Shown here: in pieces, positions 1 to 9,676 of the stretch
How positions within the stretch are numbered: the first letter of the stretch is position 1
Layout of the letters: each line of letters opens with the position of its first letter
Assembly: GCF_020700235.1 (NCBI RefSeq)
Contig: NZ_CP085301.1
Coordinates: 3,348,001 to 3,412,000, forward strand
Source of the DNA: Haladaptatus pallidirubidus
GTDB lineage: Archaea; Halobacteriota; Halobacteria; Halobacteriales; Haladaptataceae
DNA length: 64,000 nt
Direction of reading: 5' to 3'
Notes under the pieces: generated by a model
Told to the model about the DNA's origin: nothing
What the model saw: the letters and a program-made list of their open reading frames with translations, nothing else
The model's database searches: none
Program-made: the position numbers and the translations under genes

Positions 1-1126
<1,126 letters not shown>

Positions 1127-1177
1127 GAATGGTATCCTCCAGTCATCGACGGTGCTCCAGCGATGCGCTCGAACCCG

Positions 1178-1200
1178 TTCACTCCCCGTTTCACTCCCCG
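1178..1200. repeat. 11-base tandem direct repeat in the coxA-coxB intergenic region
   Basis: TTCACTCCCCG occurs twice (1178-1188 and 1190-1200), with a 12-base period, about one helical turn. It lies between the divergent coxA and coxB starts, about 50-75 bases upstream of coxA. A protein could bind both copies on one face of the DNA, but no known regulator is recognised. The same 11 bases also occur once at 36114-36124, upstream of the M42 peptidase gene. Confidence 0.45.
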
Positions 1201-1300
1201 CCCCTCGTACATGCGTACATACTCGCGTCGGGAGCCATCACGATAAAGCCGCAGGCCGAGCTGAATGAATTCCCTTCTGACACGTAATCCAGCGTGCGAT

Positions 1301-1310
1301 AAACTATATC
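1301..1310 (+). promoter_or_regulatory. TATA element of coxB
   Basis: AAACTATATC is centred about 29 bases before the coxB ATG at 1335, the usual spacing for a haloarchaeal leaderless transcript. This supports the chosen start of coxB. Confidence 0.6.
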
Positions 1311-1334
1311 CGACCGTCAGTTGACTCCGGTACA

Positions 1335-2153
1335 ATGCGACTTCGTCGCGGATGGGCGTTCGCCTTTTGCGTGGTCGGAATCGCCGCCATCGAACCAGCG
1401 ACGGCACAGTCGGTCAACAAACGTCTCATCGACCAGCTGAACTTCCAACTCATCTACGTGGCGCTCCCGCTGACGCTGTTCGTCGAAGTCATCCTCATCT
1501 ACGCGGTCGTCCGATTTCGGAACAACGACGACCCGCTTCCGACGGCCGAAGATCCGGCCCTCGAAATCACGTGGACGATTGCGACCGCCATCATCCTCCT
1601 GTTCGTGGGGCTCGCGGCGTACACGGTTCTCACCAGTCCGTACATCACGCCGAACCAACCCGGCGGCCAAATGAACCAGATGGCCGCAGGCAGCGCTGAC
1701 AATTCATCTGCGTCGAACACGGTGACCGTGGACGCGCTCGCCTATCAGTGGGGATGGCAGTTCCGGTATTCGGCGACGAATCGAACCACGCAGGACGAAC
1801 TCGTGATTCCGGCGAACACCGAGGTGTACGTCCAGATGACATCGGCCGATGTCATCCACTCATTGTTCGTCCCGGAACTGGGCGTCAAACAGGACGTGTT
1901 TCCCAGTCGAACGACGGTCATCCACACGCGAGTGTACGAACCCGGAACGTATCGCGGCTACTGCACCGAGTTCTGTGGCACAGGCCACGCGCGGATGAAA
2001 ACGACGATACGGGTACTTCCGCGGGCCGAATATCGACAGTGGCTTCAAGGGAACGCGACCGCGCGGACTGGTAGTGAAACCCGAGGCAGTAACGTCAATT
2101 CGGCCGTCCAGGAGAGTTCGGCCCTACGGACGAGTGCGAGCGTCGAAAAGTAA
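1335..2153 (+). CDS. coxB: Cytochrome c oxidase subunit II
   Basis: CuA-bearing subunit that passes electrons from the donor (probably halocyanin or a c-type cytochrome) to subunit I. The 272 residues start with a signal-like segment ending near TATAQS, followed by two membrane helices (about 35-60 and 70-95) and a cupredoxin domain outside the cell. CuA ligands are visible: His near residue 175 (VIHSLF) and the block CTEFCGTGHARM at about 211-222, with both Cys, the Glu, His and Met. A Ser/Thr-rich tail of about 30 residues follows. Subunit I is encoded divergently next door rather than in the same operon. Confidence 0.96.
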   Translation: MRLRRGWAFAFCVVGIAAIEPATAQSVNKRLIDQLNFQLIYVALPLTLFVEVILIYAVVRFRNNDDPLPTAEDPALEITWTIATAIILLFVGLAAYTVLTSPYITPNQPGGQMNQMAAGSADNSSASNTVTVDALAYQWGWQFRYSATNRTTQDELVIPANTEVYVQMTSADVIHSLFVPELGVKQDVFPSRTTVIHTRVYEPGTYRGYCTEFCGTGHARMKTTIRVLPRAEYRQWLQGNATARTGSETRGSNVNSAVQESSALRTSASVEK

Positions 2154-2160
2154 AATTCGT

Positions 2161-2520
2161 TTAGTTGCCGTTCGAGAGTTCGACGTTCTCCAAGGTGAGT
2201 CCGACCTCATCGACGGTGATCTCGATTCGGCAGATTTCGTAGGTTTTCCCGTCTATCGACAGCGTCAGTCCCTCGATGGTCGTCGTGGACTCTTCTACGG
2301 TGTAACTCCGGTCTTCGATGGTCATATCCGGTAGCCCCGGCCCTTCGAGGGTCGTGTCGGAGACGGTTATCGTCGCGTCCTGGATGGTTATCTCTTGACT
2401 GCCGATTTCGTGAGTGCCGTCCGACGCCTGTCCGTCTGCGAGCGCTACGCTCGTCCCGCCAGCGAGGAGCAGGACGGTGATCAGTATGCTTGCGGTGAGC
2501 TGTCTGGGTGTTAGTCGCAT
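2161..2520 (-). CDS. Secreted beta-rich hypothetical protein
   Basis: A 119-residue protein with an N-terminal signal sequence (hydrophobic residues about 8-28, ending in a VALADG-like cleavage site). The mature part is a run of short alternating polar-hydrophobic strands rich in Thr, Ile, Asp and Glu (for example TIQDATITVSDTTLEG), the pattern expected of stacked beta strands. I do not recognise the family. It is convergent with coxB, with the two stops only 7 bases apart. The A+T-rich 265 bases upstream probably hold its promoter. Confidence 0.75.
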   Translation of the reverse strand: MRLTPRQLTASILITVLLLAGGTSVALADGQASDGTHEIGSQEITIQDATITVSDTTLEGPGLPDMTIEDRSYTVEESTTTIEGLTLSIDGKTYEICRIEITVDEVGLTLENVELSNGN

Positions 2521-2785
2521 TTTACACGTATTCCATTCGTCGGAGAGGGGAAAAACAGCAGAGATAGTTGAAGGTGGTTCGTCCGAATTGTCGTTAGTTT
2601 ATTTCGTGCTAAAATAATATATGGAAACCCACAAATACCGTTGGAATTGTTTTTCCGCTCCCTGATACGGTTTCAATTTTTGTAAAAATAGGGGTTTGGC
2701 TGTGTTAGTTGTCGAACCGTTTCTCTTCGTCGTAGGGCGGCCCAGACGTGCAGTAGGCGGTACCTACACCACTGTTTCCCGTCGA

Positions 2786-3499
2786 TTACTCATCTTCCTT
2801 CCACTCTCCCGGTTCCGCACCGTGAAACTCCCCTTTGGCCTCCCGACTTTGCCGCCAGAACGTGAGAAGCATGATGGCGCAGTAGAAGATGCCGACCGCG
2901 ACAACGACCGTTTCTCCCGGTACGCCGGGCACCGACGCCGTTTCGTGCCACGTTTCTTCCGGAACGAAGACGGTTATCCGAAACAGCCACGCCACGCCGA
3001 GGAGGGAAAAGAGGGGAAAGTAAACTCGCTTGAGCCGCCGTGAGAGCGCCTCTCTGTACGATACTTTGAGCATCGGATTTCGAAGGTCGTCGCCGATTTC
3101 TTTGCGCCAGTGCTTGAGTGGCGTCTCCGTCGGATCGAACGCGTTCGCGTACACGTTCTCCTCGATGAGGCGAACGCGAGCGCGAATCGCATCGTACATT
3201 CGATACCGGCGCACGTCGAACACGAGAAACATCGAGAGAGCCACCATCCCGATGAGCAGTAGGTAGGGGGAGGAGTCGACGCTCTCGAACGCGAGCGCGA
3301 GAATCGCCGTGACGAGGGCGATAGCCCAATCGACGGTGAGGTCGAGTCGGTCGAGAAACTTCCCCGAATGCGAAACTTCGCCTCGGTAGTAGTGCGGGAC
3401 GAGCGAAAGGAATTCCTCGCGGTTGTCCGCGGCGTCCGCTGCGACCTCCCGTGCATCTCTTTGGGTCGAATCGAACTCATCCGAATCTGGTGCAGTCAT
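2786..3499 (-). CDS. DUF2270-like integral membrane protein
   Basis: A 237-residue protein of unknown function. The segment HYYRGEVSHSGKFLDRLDLT followed by WAIALVTAILALAFE resembles the DUF2270 family of predicted membrane proteins. About four membrane helices are visible: two near 80-125 and two in the C-terminal third. Between them is a basic cytoplasmic segment with R/K-rich helices. The ATG at 3499 (MTAPDSDEF) is preferred to an in-frame start at 3547, because the extra 16 residues have a different, unacidic composition. It stands alone between A+T-rich spacers. Family assignment is from memory of the family pattern, not a search. Confidence 0.8.
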   Translation of the reverse strand: MTAPDSDEFDSTQRDAREVAADAADNREEFLSLVPHYYRGEVSHSGKFLDRLDLTVDWAIALVTAILALAFESVDSSPYLLLIGMVALSMFLVFDVRRYRMYDAIRARVRLIEENVYANAFDPTETPLKHWRKEIGDDLRNPMLKVSYREALSRRLKRVYFPLFSLLGVAWLFRITVFVPEETWHETASVPGVPGETVVVAVGIFYCAIMLLTFWRQSREAKGEFHGAEPGEWKEDE

Positions 3500-3635
3500 C
3501 ACAGACCATAGACTCTCCAGCGTGAAAACGGTATTATTCACCAACACTTCTTAGCAGACGTACCACAACGAAACGTAAACGGACGGCGGGCACAGTCGGG
3601 CGAGTGCGTTCCACGTGCCACCTCTTTACGGTGGT

Positions 3636-3881
3636 TTACAGATAGCCGCGGTATCCACAGGACGTGCAGTGGAGGTAATCCGACGACCGAAAGAGGACTC
3701 CATTACTGCATTCGGCACAGATTCCTTCGTACGCGTCGGATTCGCCGCTGTTCGACCGAGATTCCTCCCGAATCAGTTCGAGCGTCGATAGCTTTTCTCG
3801 GTGCTGTTCGACTTCCCGCCGGAGGGTTTCTATTTCCTCGACTAACCGACTGCGTCGCTTCCCCATCAGTGGCCCATCCAT
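3636..3881 (-). CDS. Small coiled-coil / zinc-ribbon protein
   Basis: An 81-residue protein. Residues about 5-40 are a charged heptad-like helix (LVEEIETLRREVEQHREKL); the C-terminal 30 residues are a zinc ribbon with two Cys pairs (CAEC and CTSC) and a terminal YRGYL. Such small ribbons often bind nucleic acid or protein partners; the role here is unknown. The ATG at 3881 has a GGTGAT ribosome binding site just upstream. A GTG at 3890 is an alternative start. A TATA-like CTAAATACT lies at about 3916-3925. Confidence 0.75.
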   Translation of the reverse strand: MDGPLMGKRRSRLVEEIETLRREVEQHREKLSTLELIREESRSNSGESDAYEGICAECSNGVLFRSSDYLHCTSCGYRGYL

Positions 3882-4080
3882 CGAAATCACCTACAGTGTA
3901 CGTAGGGGTCGGAAGTATTTAGACTGGCCGTACCGGTTCATCGCGCTATCTCAATAATCGCTGACGGTCCTTCGGTGTTGGAAAGTTGGTTTGGAAAATT
4001 GGCATATTATCAATACGTACGTGGAACAGGAACGACGTTCGAAGGATACATCCCATTCACGAATTCGAGGAAAGAGTAAA

Positions 4081-4155
4081 AGCCGGTGGAGGGATTTGAA
4101 CCCTCGGCCTATTCCTTACGAAGGAATCGCTCTAGCCAGTCTGAGCTACACCGGC
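4081..4155 (-). tRNA. tRNA-Thr (anticodon CGU)
   Basis: The reverse strand folds into a complete cloverleaf. The acceptor GCCGGTG pairs with CACCGGC, the D stem is GCTC/GAGC, the anticodon stem is ATTCC/GGAAT with loop TTCGTAA, and the T arm is GAGGG-TTCAAAT-CCCTC. The discriminator is T and CCA is not encoded. No intron is seen. Confidence 0.96.
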
Positions 4156-4246
4156 CCGATGTAGCTTACTGCAATACAACGTAGACACCACGGAGTGCAT
4201 AAGGGTTGCGAAATGCCCGTGGGCTCCCGAGTTAATCCATCACGGA

Positions 4247-5227
4247 CTACCGCGTTAATCGCACGTCCAAGCAGACGTTCAGTTCGTGCGGCGCGTACGA
4301 CCGCACCTCCCGGCGCGTTTCGACCGACACGTCGTACTCGGGTTCCGCTACCGCGCGAATCGCGTTTTCGCCAGGGCCGAACGGGTCGTCTTCGTGCTGA
4401 ATGTCGTAGTAGTGGACGACGCAATCATCGCCCGCGAGCGCGACTGCGGTGTCGAGGAACTCCCCTGCGCTGTGCGGGAGGTTCATCACGAGGCGGTCAG
4501 CCCAGTTTTCGTATTCCGAAGTTGTCTCCCGAACGTCGCCGGAAATCGCCGTTATCCGGTCTTCGACGCCGTTTCTGCGCGCGTTTTCCCGAAGGTAGTC
4601 GATCGCCACGTCGTTTACGTCGGTGCCGACGACCTGCGCTCCGCGCTTTGCGAAGGGGATGACGAACGGGCCGACACCCGCGAACATGTCGAACGCCCGT
4701 TCGTCGGCGGCGACTTGCTCCGCGACGCGGTGACGCTCGGTCGCGAGCCGAGGAGAGAAGTACACCCGCGCAACGTCGAGCGAGAACACACAGCCGTACT
4801 CGCGGTGAACCGTTTCTGTCTGCTCACCCACGAGCACATCCCAGTCGCGGACGCGGGTTTGGCCTTTGACTTTCGACGCACGGTTGAGCACGGTTTTGAC
4901 GGGAAGTTCGGACGCCACGATTGCATCGGCGATTTTCCGCGCTCGCGCCGAGTCGTCCTCGTCGATGAGGACGATGTCACCGAGCCGTTCGTAGCTTGGG
5001 TCGAATCCGAGGATGTCGGCGGGCGTATCCGGCGTCTGGCGGGTCGGTACGTCGCGTTCGACGACCTCAAAACCGTCCGGAACCGCGTCGGCGTCAGAGA
5101 CCGGAACGTAGAGCCACCCGTCTTCGACCTCGATTTCGAGGTCGTCCGGTATCAGGTCGGATTCCGCGAGTTCGCGGCGCGTCGCCTCGCCGCGTTCCCG
5201 TTCGACGCGCACGCAGGGCGCTTTCAT
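4247..5227 (-). CDS. trm5: tRNA (guanine37-N1)-methyltransferase, Trm5 family
   Basis: Class I SAM-dependent methyltransferase of the Trm5/TYW2 family, which modifies G37 next to the anticodon and helps keep the reading frame. The 326-residue protein has an N-terminal substrate-binding part, then the Rossmann core: motif I FDMFAGVGPFVIPFA (about residue 185), an acidic residue in VVGTDVND, and the family motif NLPHSA near residue 255. It lacks obvious wybutosine-specific additions, so Trm5 is likelier than TYW2, but both are possible. The ATG at 5227 is chosen because a longer in-frame extension to 5797 would cover the opposite-strand dphB gene. Divergent from dphB. Confidence 0.9.
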   Translation of the reverse strand: MKAPCVRVERERGEATRRELAESDLIPDDLEIEVEDGWLYVPVSDADAVPDGFEVVERDVPTRQTPDTPADILGFDPSYERLGDIVLIDEDDSARARKIADAIVASELPVKTVLNRASKVKGQTRVRDWDVLVGEQTETVHREYGCVFSLDVARVYFSPRLATERHRVAEQVAADERAFDMFAGVGPFVIPFAKRGAQVVGTDVNDVAIDYLRENARRNGVEDRITAISGDVRETTSEYENWADRLVMNLPHSAGEFLDTAVALAGDDCVVHYYDIQHEDDPFGPGENAIRAVAEPEYDVSVETRREVRSYAPHELNVCLDVRLTR

Positions 5228-5239
5228 ACTTGTTCCTTG

Positions 5240-5271
5240 CCCGAAGCGGGCGTTAACGCTGACGCTTCGGG
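5240..5271. promoter_or_regulatory. Nested inverted repeats between trm5 and dphB
   Basis: CCCGAAGC (5240-5247) and GCTTCGGG (5264-5271) are exact inverted repeats 16 bases apart. Between them lies a perfect 10-base palindrome, GCGTTAACGC (5250-5259), almost on the same centre. The structure sits 12 bases from the trm5 start and just before the dphB TATA-like TTTAAG (5280-5285). It could be an operator for a dimeric regulator of both genes or a cruciform-forming element; no binding protein is known. Confidence 0.5.
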
Positions 5272-5308
5272 TCGCGTCGTTTAAGCGTCCGACCTCCCAA
5301 GGGCGGAT

Positions 5309-6115
5309 ATGCTCACCTTTATCGGTCTCGGCCTGTACGACGAGCGTTCCATCACCGTCGAAGGCCGCGATGCGATCGCCGACGCGGACGACCTGTTCGC
5401 CGAATTCTACACCAGCAAACTCATCGGCGCGGACGTGACCGACCTCGAAGCGTTTCACGGGAAGGAAATCGACGTCAGAGACCGCGCCGGTGTCGAACAG
5501 GACCCTGAAGTAATCCTCTCTGCCGCGGAGTCCGATCACGCCGTCTTCCTCACCGCCGGCGACACCATGATTTCCACCACGCACGTCGACCTCCGTCTGC
5601 GCGCCGAAGAGCGCGGCATCGACACGAGAGTAATCCACGCCCCGACCGCGGAATCCGCCGCGAGCGGTCTCACCGGTCTCCAGAACTATCGCTTCGGGAA
5701 GGCAACCACGCTCCCGTTCGATTACGCACACGGCGCGGACGGCCTCCCGGCCAGCGTGACGACCGTGCTGGACGACAACCGTCAGCGCGGCCTCCACACG
5801 CTCGTCTACCTCGATATCAAAGTCGGCTGGAACCCGTCCGGCAAAGGAGACGCCGACGCGGAGGACGAGTACATGACCGCCGATGTCGCCGCGGAGATGC
5901 TCGCCGACGGTTACGAGGATGTTCTCGCCGTCGTCGTCGCCCGTGCGGGCAGTCCCGACCCGCTGGTCGAAGCCGACCGACTATCGGAACTCGCGGAGCG
6001 CGACTTCGGCGACCCGCTCCACCTGCTCGTCGTTCCGGGCGACCTGCACCACATTGAAGTGGACGCCCTCGAATCGCTCGTGGGCGCGCCGGGCGACCTC
6101 CTGACCGTCGAGTAG
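5309..6115 (+). CDS. dphB: Diphthine synthase
   Basis: SAM-dependent methylation step of diphthamide synthesis on the modified His of elongation factor aEF2 in the cytoplasm. The 268 residues match the family length. Family features are MLTFIGLGLYDERSITV at the N terminus, the glycine motif TAGDTMISTTH (about 83-93), IHAPTAESAASGLTGLQNYRFGK-type sequence in the middle, and VVVARAGSPDP (about 208-218). The TTTAAG element at 5280-5285 is 27 bases upstream, so the transcript is probably leaderless. Pairing with a tRNA methyltransferase fits a translation-fidelity theme. Confidence 0.96.
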   Translation: MLTFIGLGLYDERSITVEGRDAIADADDLFAEFYTSKLIGADVTDLEAFHGKEIDVRDRAGVEQDPEVILSAAESDHAVFLTAGDTMISTTHVDLRLRAEERGIDTRVIHAPTAESAASGLTGLQNYRFGKATTLPFDYAHGADGLPASVTTVLDDNRQRGLHTLVYLDIKVGWNPSGKGDADAEDEYMTADVAAEMLADGYEDVLAVVVARAGSPDPLVEADRLSELAERDFGDPLHLLVVPGDLHHIEVDALESLVGAPGDLLTVE

Positions 6116-6313
6116 CCAATTTTTCGGATTTCGTAAAATAGCGTCGTCGCGGGTTTCGATGACTAACCGTTTTCGTCGAATCGCCGTTTACGCCGAACTG
6201 CCGTTTTCGCGTCGAACAATCGCGGGTTCTGTATCGTTCGATAGCGCCGTCGCTCACCGGTTGAGTGCGCGAAAAAAGGAATTAGTTATTCGAAGTCGGA
6301 CTGCGTGTCCGAT

Positions 6314-8266
6314 TTAGTTCTCTCGGCGGAGCGCGAGGAGCGCAGCGGCGAGGAGTGCGACAACGGAGATTGCGACACCGAAGCCGGGCTGACCTTCATC
6401 GTTGGTCGTGGTTTCGGTTTCTTCGGTCGTCGTGGTTTCCTCGGTGGTCGTTTCCTCGGAGGTCGTCGTCGTCGTGGTCGTCGTCGTTGGGTCGTCTTCA
6501 CCAGCGTCCTGGTTCAGGACACCGTCAACAGTGACCGACTCTGCGCCATCAGCGGAAGCGGTGACGCTGAATTCGGTGTTGTTGTCGTATTCGCTGAAGT
6601 CGAACATGCTCGAGAAGGAACCGTCCTCCGTGACCGTAACGTCCTGGTTCTTGAAGAAGATACCCGAGGAACGGGCCTGGACGTTCACCGACGTACCGGG
6701 TGCGAGGTTGGTCGTACCCGAGATGGACTGGTTGTTCGAGTTCGGAACCTCAACGTTGTTGCCTTCGTTCAGGTCGAGAGTAGCTTCTTCGACGGTGAAC
6801 GTGGTCGAGACGGACTGCTTCTCGTCGGGCGAGACTGCGTAGTTCTCGTCAACGGAGAAGGTAGCCGTCCAGTCACCCATGAGGTCTTCCTTGCCGATTT
6901 CGTCGAGGTTGTCGGTTTCGATGATGAGGTAGAGCGACTCGTTTGCGCCGTCATCAAGCATCTTGACACCTGCGTCGGTGGTGTTGAACGAGTCTGCTTC
7001 CGTGTTCGGTTCGGGGTTGTCCTCTTCGACATTCACCGAGAGACCGTCCACGTCGTCAAGGTTATCTGCCCCCGTGAGAGCACCGTAGATACCCGAAGTA
7101 TCCTTAATCTGGACAACGACCTTGTCACCGAACGCGACGTTGCTTCGCTGGGTGATGAGGTCCGTCAGTTCGGACGGGGTTTCCGCACCTTCGTCGGGCG
7201 AAACCCACGTCTGTGCGCTACCGGTGTTGCGCGGTTCGACGGAGAGCGAGCTCACGTCGTCCGGGTTTTCGTCGTTCGTGTAGACTTCCAGCTCGTAGAC
7301 AGTTTCACCCGAAGTGACTGCGAGCGGTTCGCTGAGGTTGTTGGAGTTCCACGATGCGGAGACACTATCTTCGCTGTCTTCACCTGCGTAGATGACTTTC
7401 GAAGAATCGTTGTTGGTCGTTTCGTACGTGTTCACCCAGAAGGTGACCTCGCCGTCGTCGTCGCCGTCGGTGACGTCAACGGACATGTTGAAGTTCGCCT
7501 CGTCGCTACCGACGATGGCCGTGGCCGAGTCGGTGTTCTCGAGGTTCACCGTGACCGGCACGATGTCACCGCGCGGAACGCTGTAGACGCTGTTTCCAAA
7601 GCTGGACGATGCGGAGCCACCTTCTTCAACGGTAATTTCGAACGTCTGGGACGCCGACGTGTCGTCAACGCTGACGGTCACGTTGTACGTGCCAGGCGAG
7701 AGGTCGTGCTCGCTGAAGTCGACATCGAACGTGTGTACTCCGTCGCCTTCCTCGTGCATTCCCGAAACCGATTTAATGGCTTCCTCTTCGTCGTCAGTGA
7801 TGTCTTCCGAGTAGACGCTGACGTCAAAGTTCTCACGGTTCGAGTCATCGACGGTGAAGGTGACCGTTTGGTCACTGCTGTCGTCCATGATGGTCGTCGA
7901 GTCGGCGCTCACCTTGAACGTCTGTTTGACGACTTGGAAGGTGACCGTCGTGTTACCAGCCGAGAGCTGGTAGAATCCAGTCTCGAGTTCGGTGGTGTCG
8001 ATGTGGAAGCCGTTCTCGTCCGCGGTGTACGAGTCGACGAATCCGTCATCGCCTTCTTTTCCTTCGGAGAGCGTTACTTCGGTACCATTCGAATATTGGT
8101 CAACAAGACCGTTCTGGCCTTGGTACACGACGGAGTTGTCCGTAATTGTCTTGTCGTGCTGGGATGCCACAGCTGAACCTGCGAACGCGGTTGCGCCGGC
8201 GAAGACCGACATAACCAGTAGCGCCGTGAGGAACAGGCTGCGAACTTTTGTCATATTTCCTGTCAT
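6314..8266 (-). CDS. S-layer-like surface glycoprotein with PGF-CTERM anchor
   Basis: A 650-residue secreted protein. The N terminus (MTGNMTKVRSLFLTALLVMS, then a small-residue cleavage region) is the type of signal peptide found on haloarchaeal S-layer proteins. The mature part is very acidic, made of beta-sandwich-like segments, and holds about ten N-glycosylation sequons (NGT, NTT, NVT, NLS and others). A Thr/Glu-rich spacer (about 595-625), a likely O-glycosylated stalk, precedes PGFGVAISVVALLAAALLA and a final RREN. This is the PGF-CTERM signal, known to be removed and replaced by lipid by archaeosortase ArtA. It may be the main S-layer protein or a paralogue. Confidence 0.9.
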   Translation of the reverse strand: MTGNMTKVRSLFLTALLVMSVFAGATAFAGSAVASQHDKTITDNSVVYQGQNGLVDQYSNGTEVTLSEGKEGDDGFVDSYTADENGFHIDTTELETGFYQLSAGNTTVTFQVVKQTFKVSADSTTIMDDSSDQTVTFTVDDSNRENFDVSVYSEDITDDEEEAIKSVSGMHEEGDGVHTFDVDFSEHDLSPGTYNVTVSVDDTSASQTFEITVEEGGSASSSFGNSVYSVPRGDIVPVTVNLENTDSATAIVGSDEANFNMSVDVTDGDDDGEVTFWVNTYETTNNDSSKVIYAGEDSEDSVSASWNSNNLSEPLAVTSGETVYELEVYTNDENPDDVSSLSVEPRNTGSAQTWVSPDEGAETPSELTDLITQRSNVAFGDKVVVQIKDTSGIYGALTGADNLDDVDGLSVNVEEDNPEPNTEADSFNTTDAGVKMLDDGANESLYLIIETDNLDEIGKEDLMGDWTATFSVDENYAVSPDEKQSVSTTFTVEEATLDLNEGNNVEVPNSNNQSISGTTNLAPGTSVNVQARSSGIFFKNQDVTVTEDGSFSSMFDFSEYDNNTEFSVTASADGAESVTVDGVLNQDAGEDDPTTTTTTTTTSEETTTEETTTTEETETTTNDEGQPGFGVAISVVALLAAALLALRREN

Positions 8267-8752
8267 GCTTTCTCGTTAGTTGTTTCTTGGTCGGCGACAG
8301 TTCCTTTCCCACGACCACTTTCGTGTTTTGTCCAACTCGGAACCGAACCGGGATGAACGTGGTACTTCATCTGCCACCATGGGTAGGGGGTACAGAAAGA
8401 ACGTGATGCCGTTGTTATATATGCTTTGTGGTCTGGAAACGGCGAGTCATCCCCTTACACCCGCGAATTTGAGGAGTACTGGTTTCGGCAGGGATTCAAT
8501 GGAAAGATAAGCAAACAGAACTGAACTGATTTGCGCTGCCAATTTCGGGTGGAGAAAAACGGGTATTAACGAACTGATTCACAGTTTCAGTCTTTAAGTA
8601 GTAGCGGAAAACAGAACCAAATGAAGACATGAATCGAAAACGATTATGGGAGATAATTGTCACTGAAATCGTACCGACAATTCAGTGTTTTTCGCGGACG
8701 TTTCGGTAAAAATTGCCGCCTTGCGCGATTTTCGAGAAATCGACGCTTTCGC
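8267..8752. other. 486-base gene-free region upstream of the surface glycoprotein
   Basis: This holds the leader and promoter of the surface glycoprotein (TATA element at 8415-8424) and an A+T-richer stretch 8500-8660 before the end of the VOC gene. Short open frames here (for example 8280-8510) lack haloarchaeal amino-acid bias and are not called. No RNA gene or repeat was recognised. Confidence 0.6.
8415..8424 (-). promoter_or_regulatory. TATA element of the surface glycoprotein gene
   Basis: GCATATATAA on the reverse strand is the strongest TATA box in the window. Transcription would begin near 8390, leaving a leader of about 120 bases before the ATG at 8266. This is unusual among mostly leaderless neighbours, but haloarchaeal S-layer genes are known to have long leaders. 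Confidence 0.6.
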
Positions 8753-9511
8753 TCAGTTTCGCTCGATAACTTCGATTTCGTGCCCGTCTTGGTCTTTGGT
8801 GAAGGCGTAGCGGTCGTCACAGGACTCGGGGTCGCGGTACTCCGCCGCCCCGCGCTCCATCAGCGTTTCCCAATCGTTGTGGAGGTCGTCCGCGCGCACG
8901 GCGAAGTGGCCCCACGCGTCGCCCATCTCGTAGGACCGGCCGTCGTAGTTGTACGTGAGTTCGACCGCCATCGTCTCCTCGGCGGCGTCCTCGGGCTTCA
9001 CGAAGTAGTTGGCGAAGGTGTCCGACTCCCACCGACCGGTGTGTTCGTACTCGAACTTGCGCGTCCAGAAGCCGAGCGCCTCGTCGGCGTCCTCGACGCG
9101 AATCATAGTGTGGTCGATACTCCAACGCGCACCGTGGTCGCGTTGGACGATTTCGATTTCGTGGCCGTCCGGGTCTTTCACGAACGCGTAGCGTCCGCCG
9201 CAGGAATCCGGGTCGCGGTAATCCTCGACGCCCGCGTCCATCAGTTCCTCGTAGGCGTCGTACACGTCCTCGACGCGAACCGCGATGTGACCCCACGCAT
9301 CGCCCATCTCGTAGCTTCGGTCGTCGTGGTTGTAGGTGATTTCGAGCAGAGCACCATCGTCGTGAACGTCCGCCGGGCCGAGATAGACGTTGGTGAACGT
9401 GTCTGCCTCCCACCGTCCTTTCTCCTCGTAATCGAGGTGTTCACCGTACCAGTCGAGCGTTTCGTCCAAATCCTCCACGCGCATCATGACGTGGTCGATT
9501 GTCCCGTTCAT
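8753..9511 (-). CDS. Two-domain VOC (glyoxalase/dioxygenase superfamily) protein
   Basis: A 252-residue protein made of two tandem VOC domains, each starting with IDHTMIRVEDxDE or IDHVMMRVEDLDE and ending with KDPDGHEIEIVQR or KDQDGHEIEVIER. His near the start and Glu at the end of each half are the usual metal ligands. The halves are clearly alike (both contain YEMGDAWGH), so this is a gene duplication. Reaction unknown: lactoylglutathione-lyase-like or another metal enzyme. The ATG at 9511 is chosen, because residues encoded upstream (9634-9512) are basic and not VOC-like. Confidence 0.88.
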   Translation of the reverse strand: MNGTIDHVMMRVEDLDETLDWYGEHLDYEEKGRWEADTFTNVYLGPADVHDDGALLEITYNHDDRSYEMGDAWGHIAVRVEDVYDAYEELMDAGVEDYRDPDSCGGRYAFVKDPDGHEIEIVQRDHGARWSIDHTMIRVEDADEALGFWTRKFEYEHTGRWESDTFANYFVKPEDAAEETMAVELTYNYDGRSYEMGDAWGHFAVRADDLHNDWETLMERGAAEYRDPESCDDRYAFTKDQDGHEIEVIERN

Positions 9512-9676
9512 ACGTACGAAAGCACCCTCTCCGGGGCGAAAAGCGTACCGCTCGCGGAAGTCTCGCTCGGTTTTCGTGATGAGTGTTCTGGCCAATGATT
9601 TTTTCTCGCGCGCGTGCGAGCGCGAGGGTACCACCAGTCGTGGTGCGTTGGTTCAAAATTATTGCGTTCGTTCAAC

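Noticed and set aside
6403..6500. GTC-rich tandem tract that looks like a microsatellite or CRISPR-like repeat
   Set aside because: It encodes the Thr/Glu-rich stalk of the surface glycoprotein; the periodicity is of codons, with no spacers.
6305..8176. A 623-codon open frame opposite the surface glycoprotein gene
   Set aside because: It is a shadow of the real gene: composition is Val/Arg/Phe-rich, no domain is visible, and the opposite strand has a signal peptide, sequons and a PGF-CTERM end.
8280..8510. A 76-codon frame in the surface glycoprotein promoter region
   Set aside because: It overlaps the promoter and leader on the opposite strand and lacks the acidic bias.
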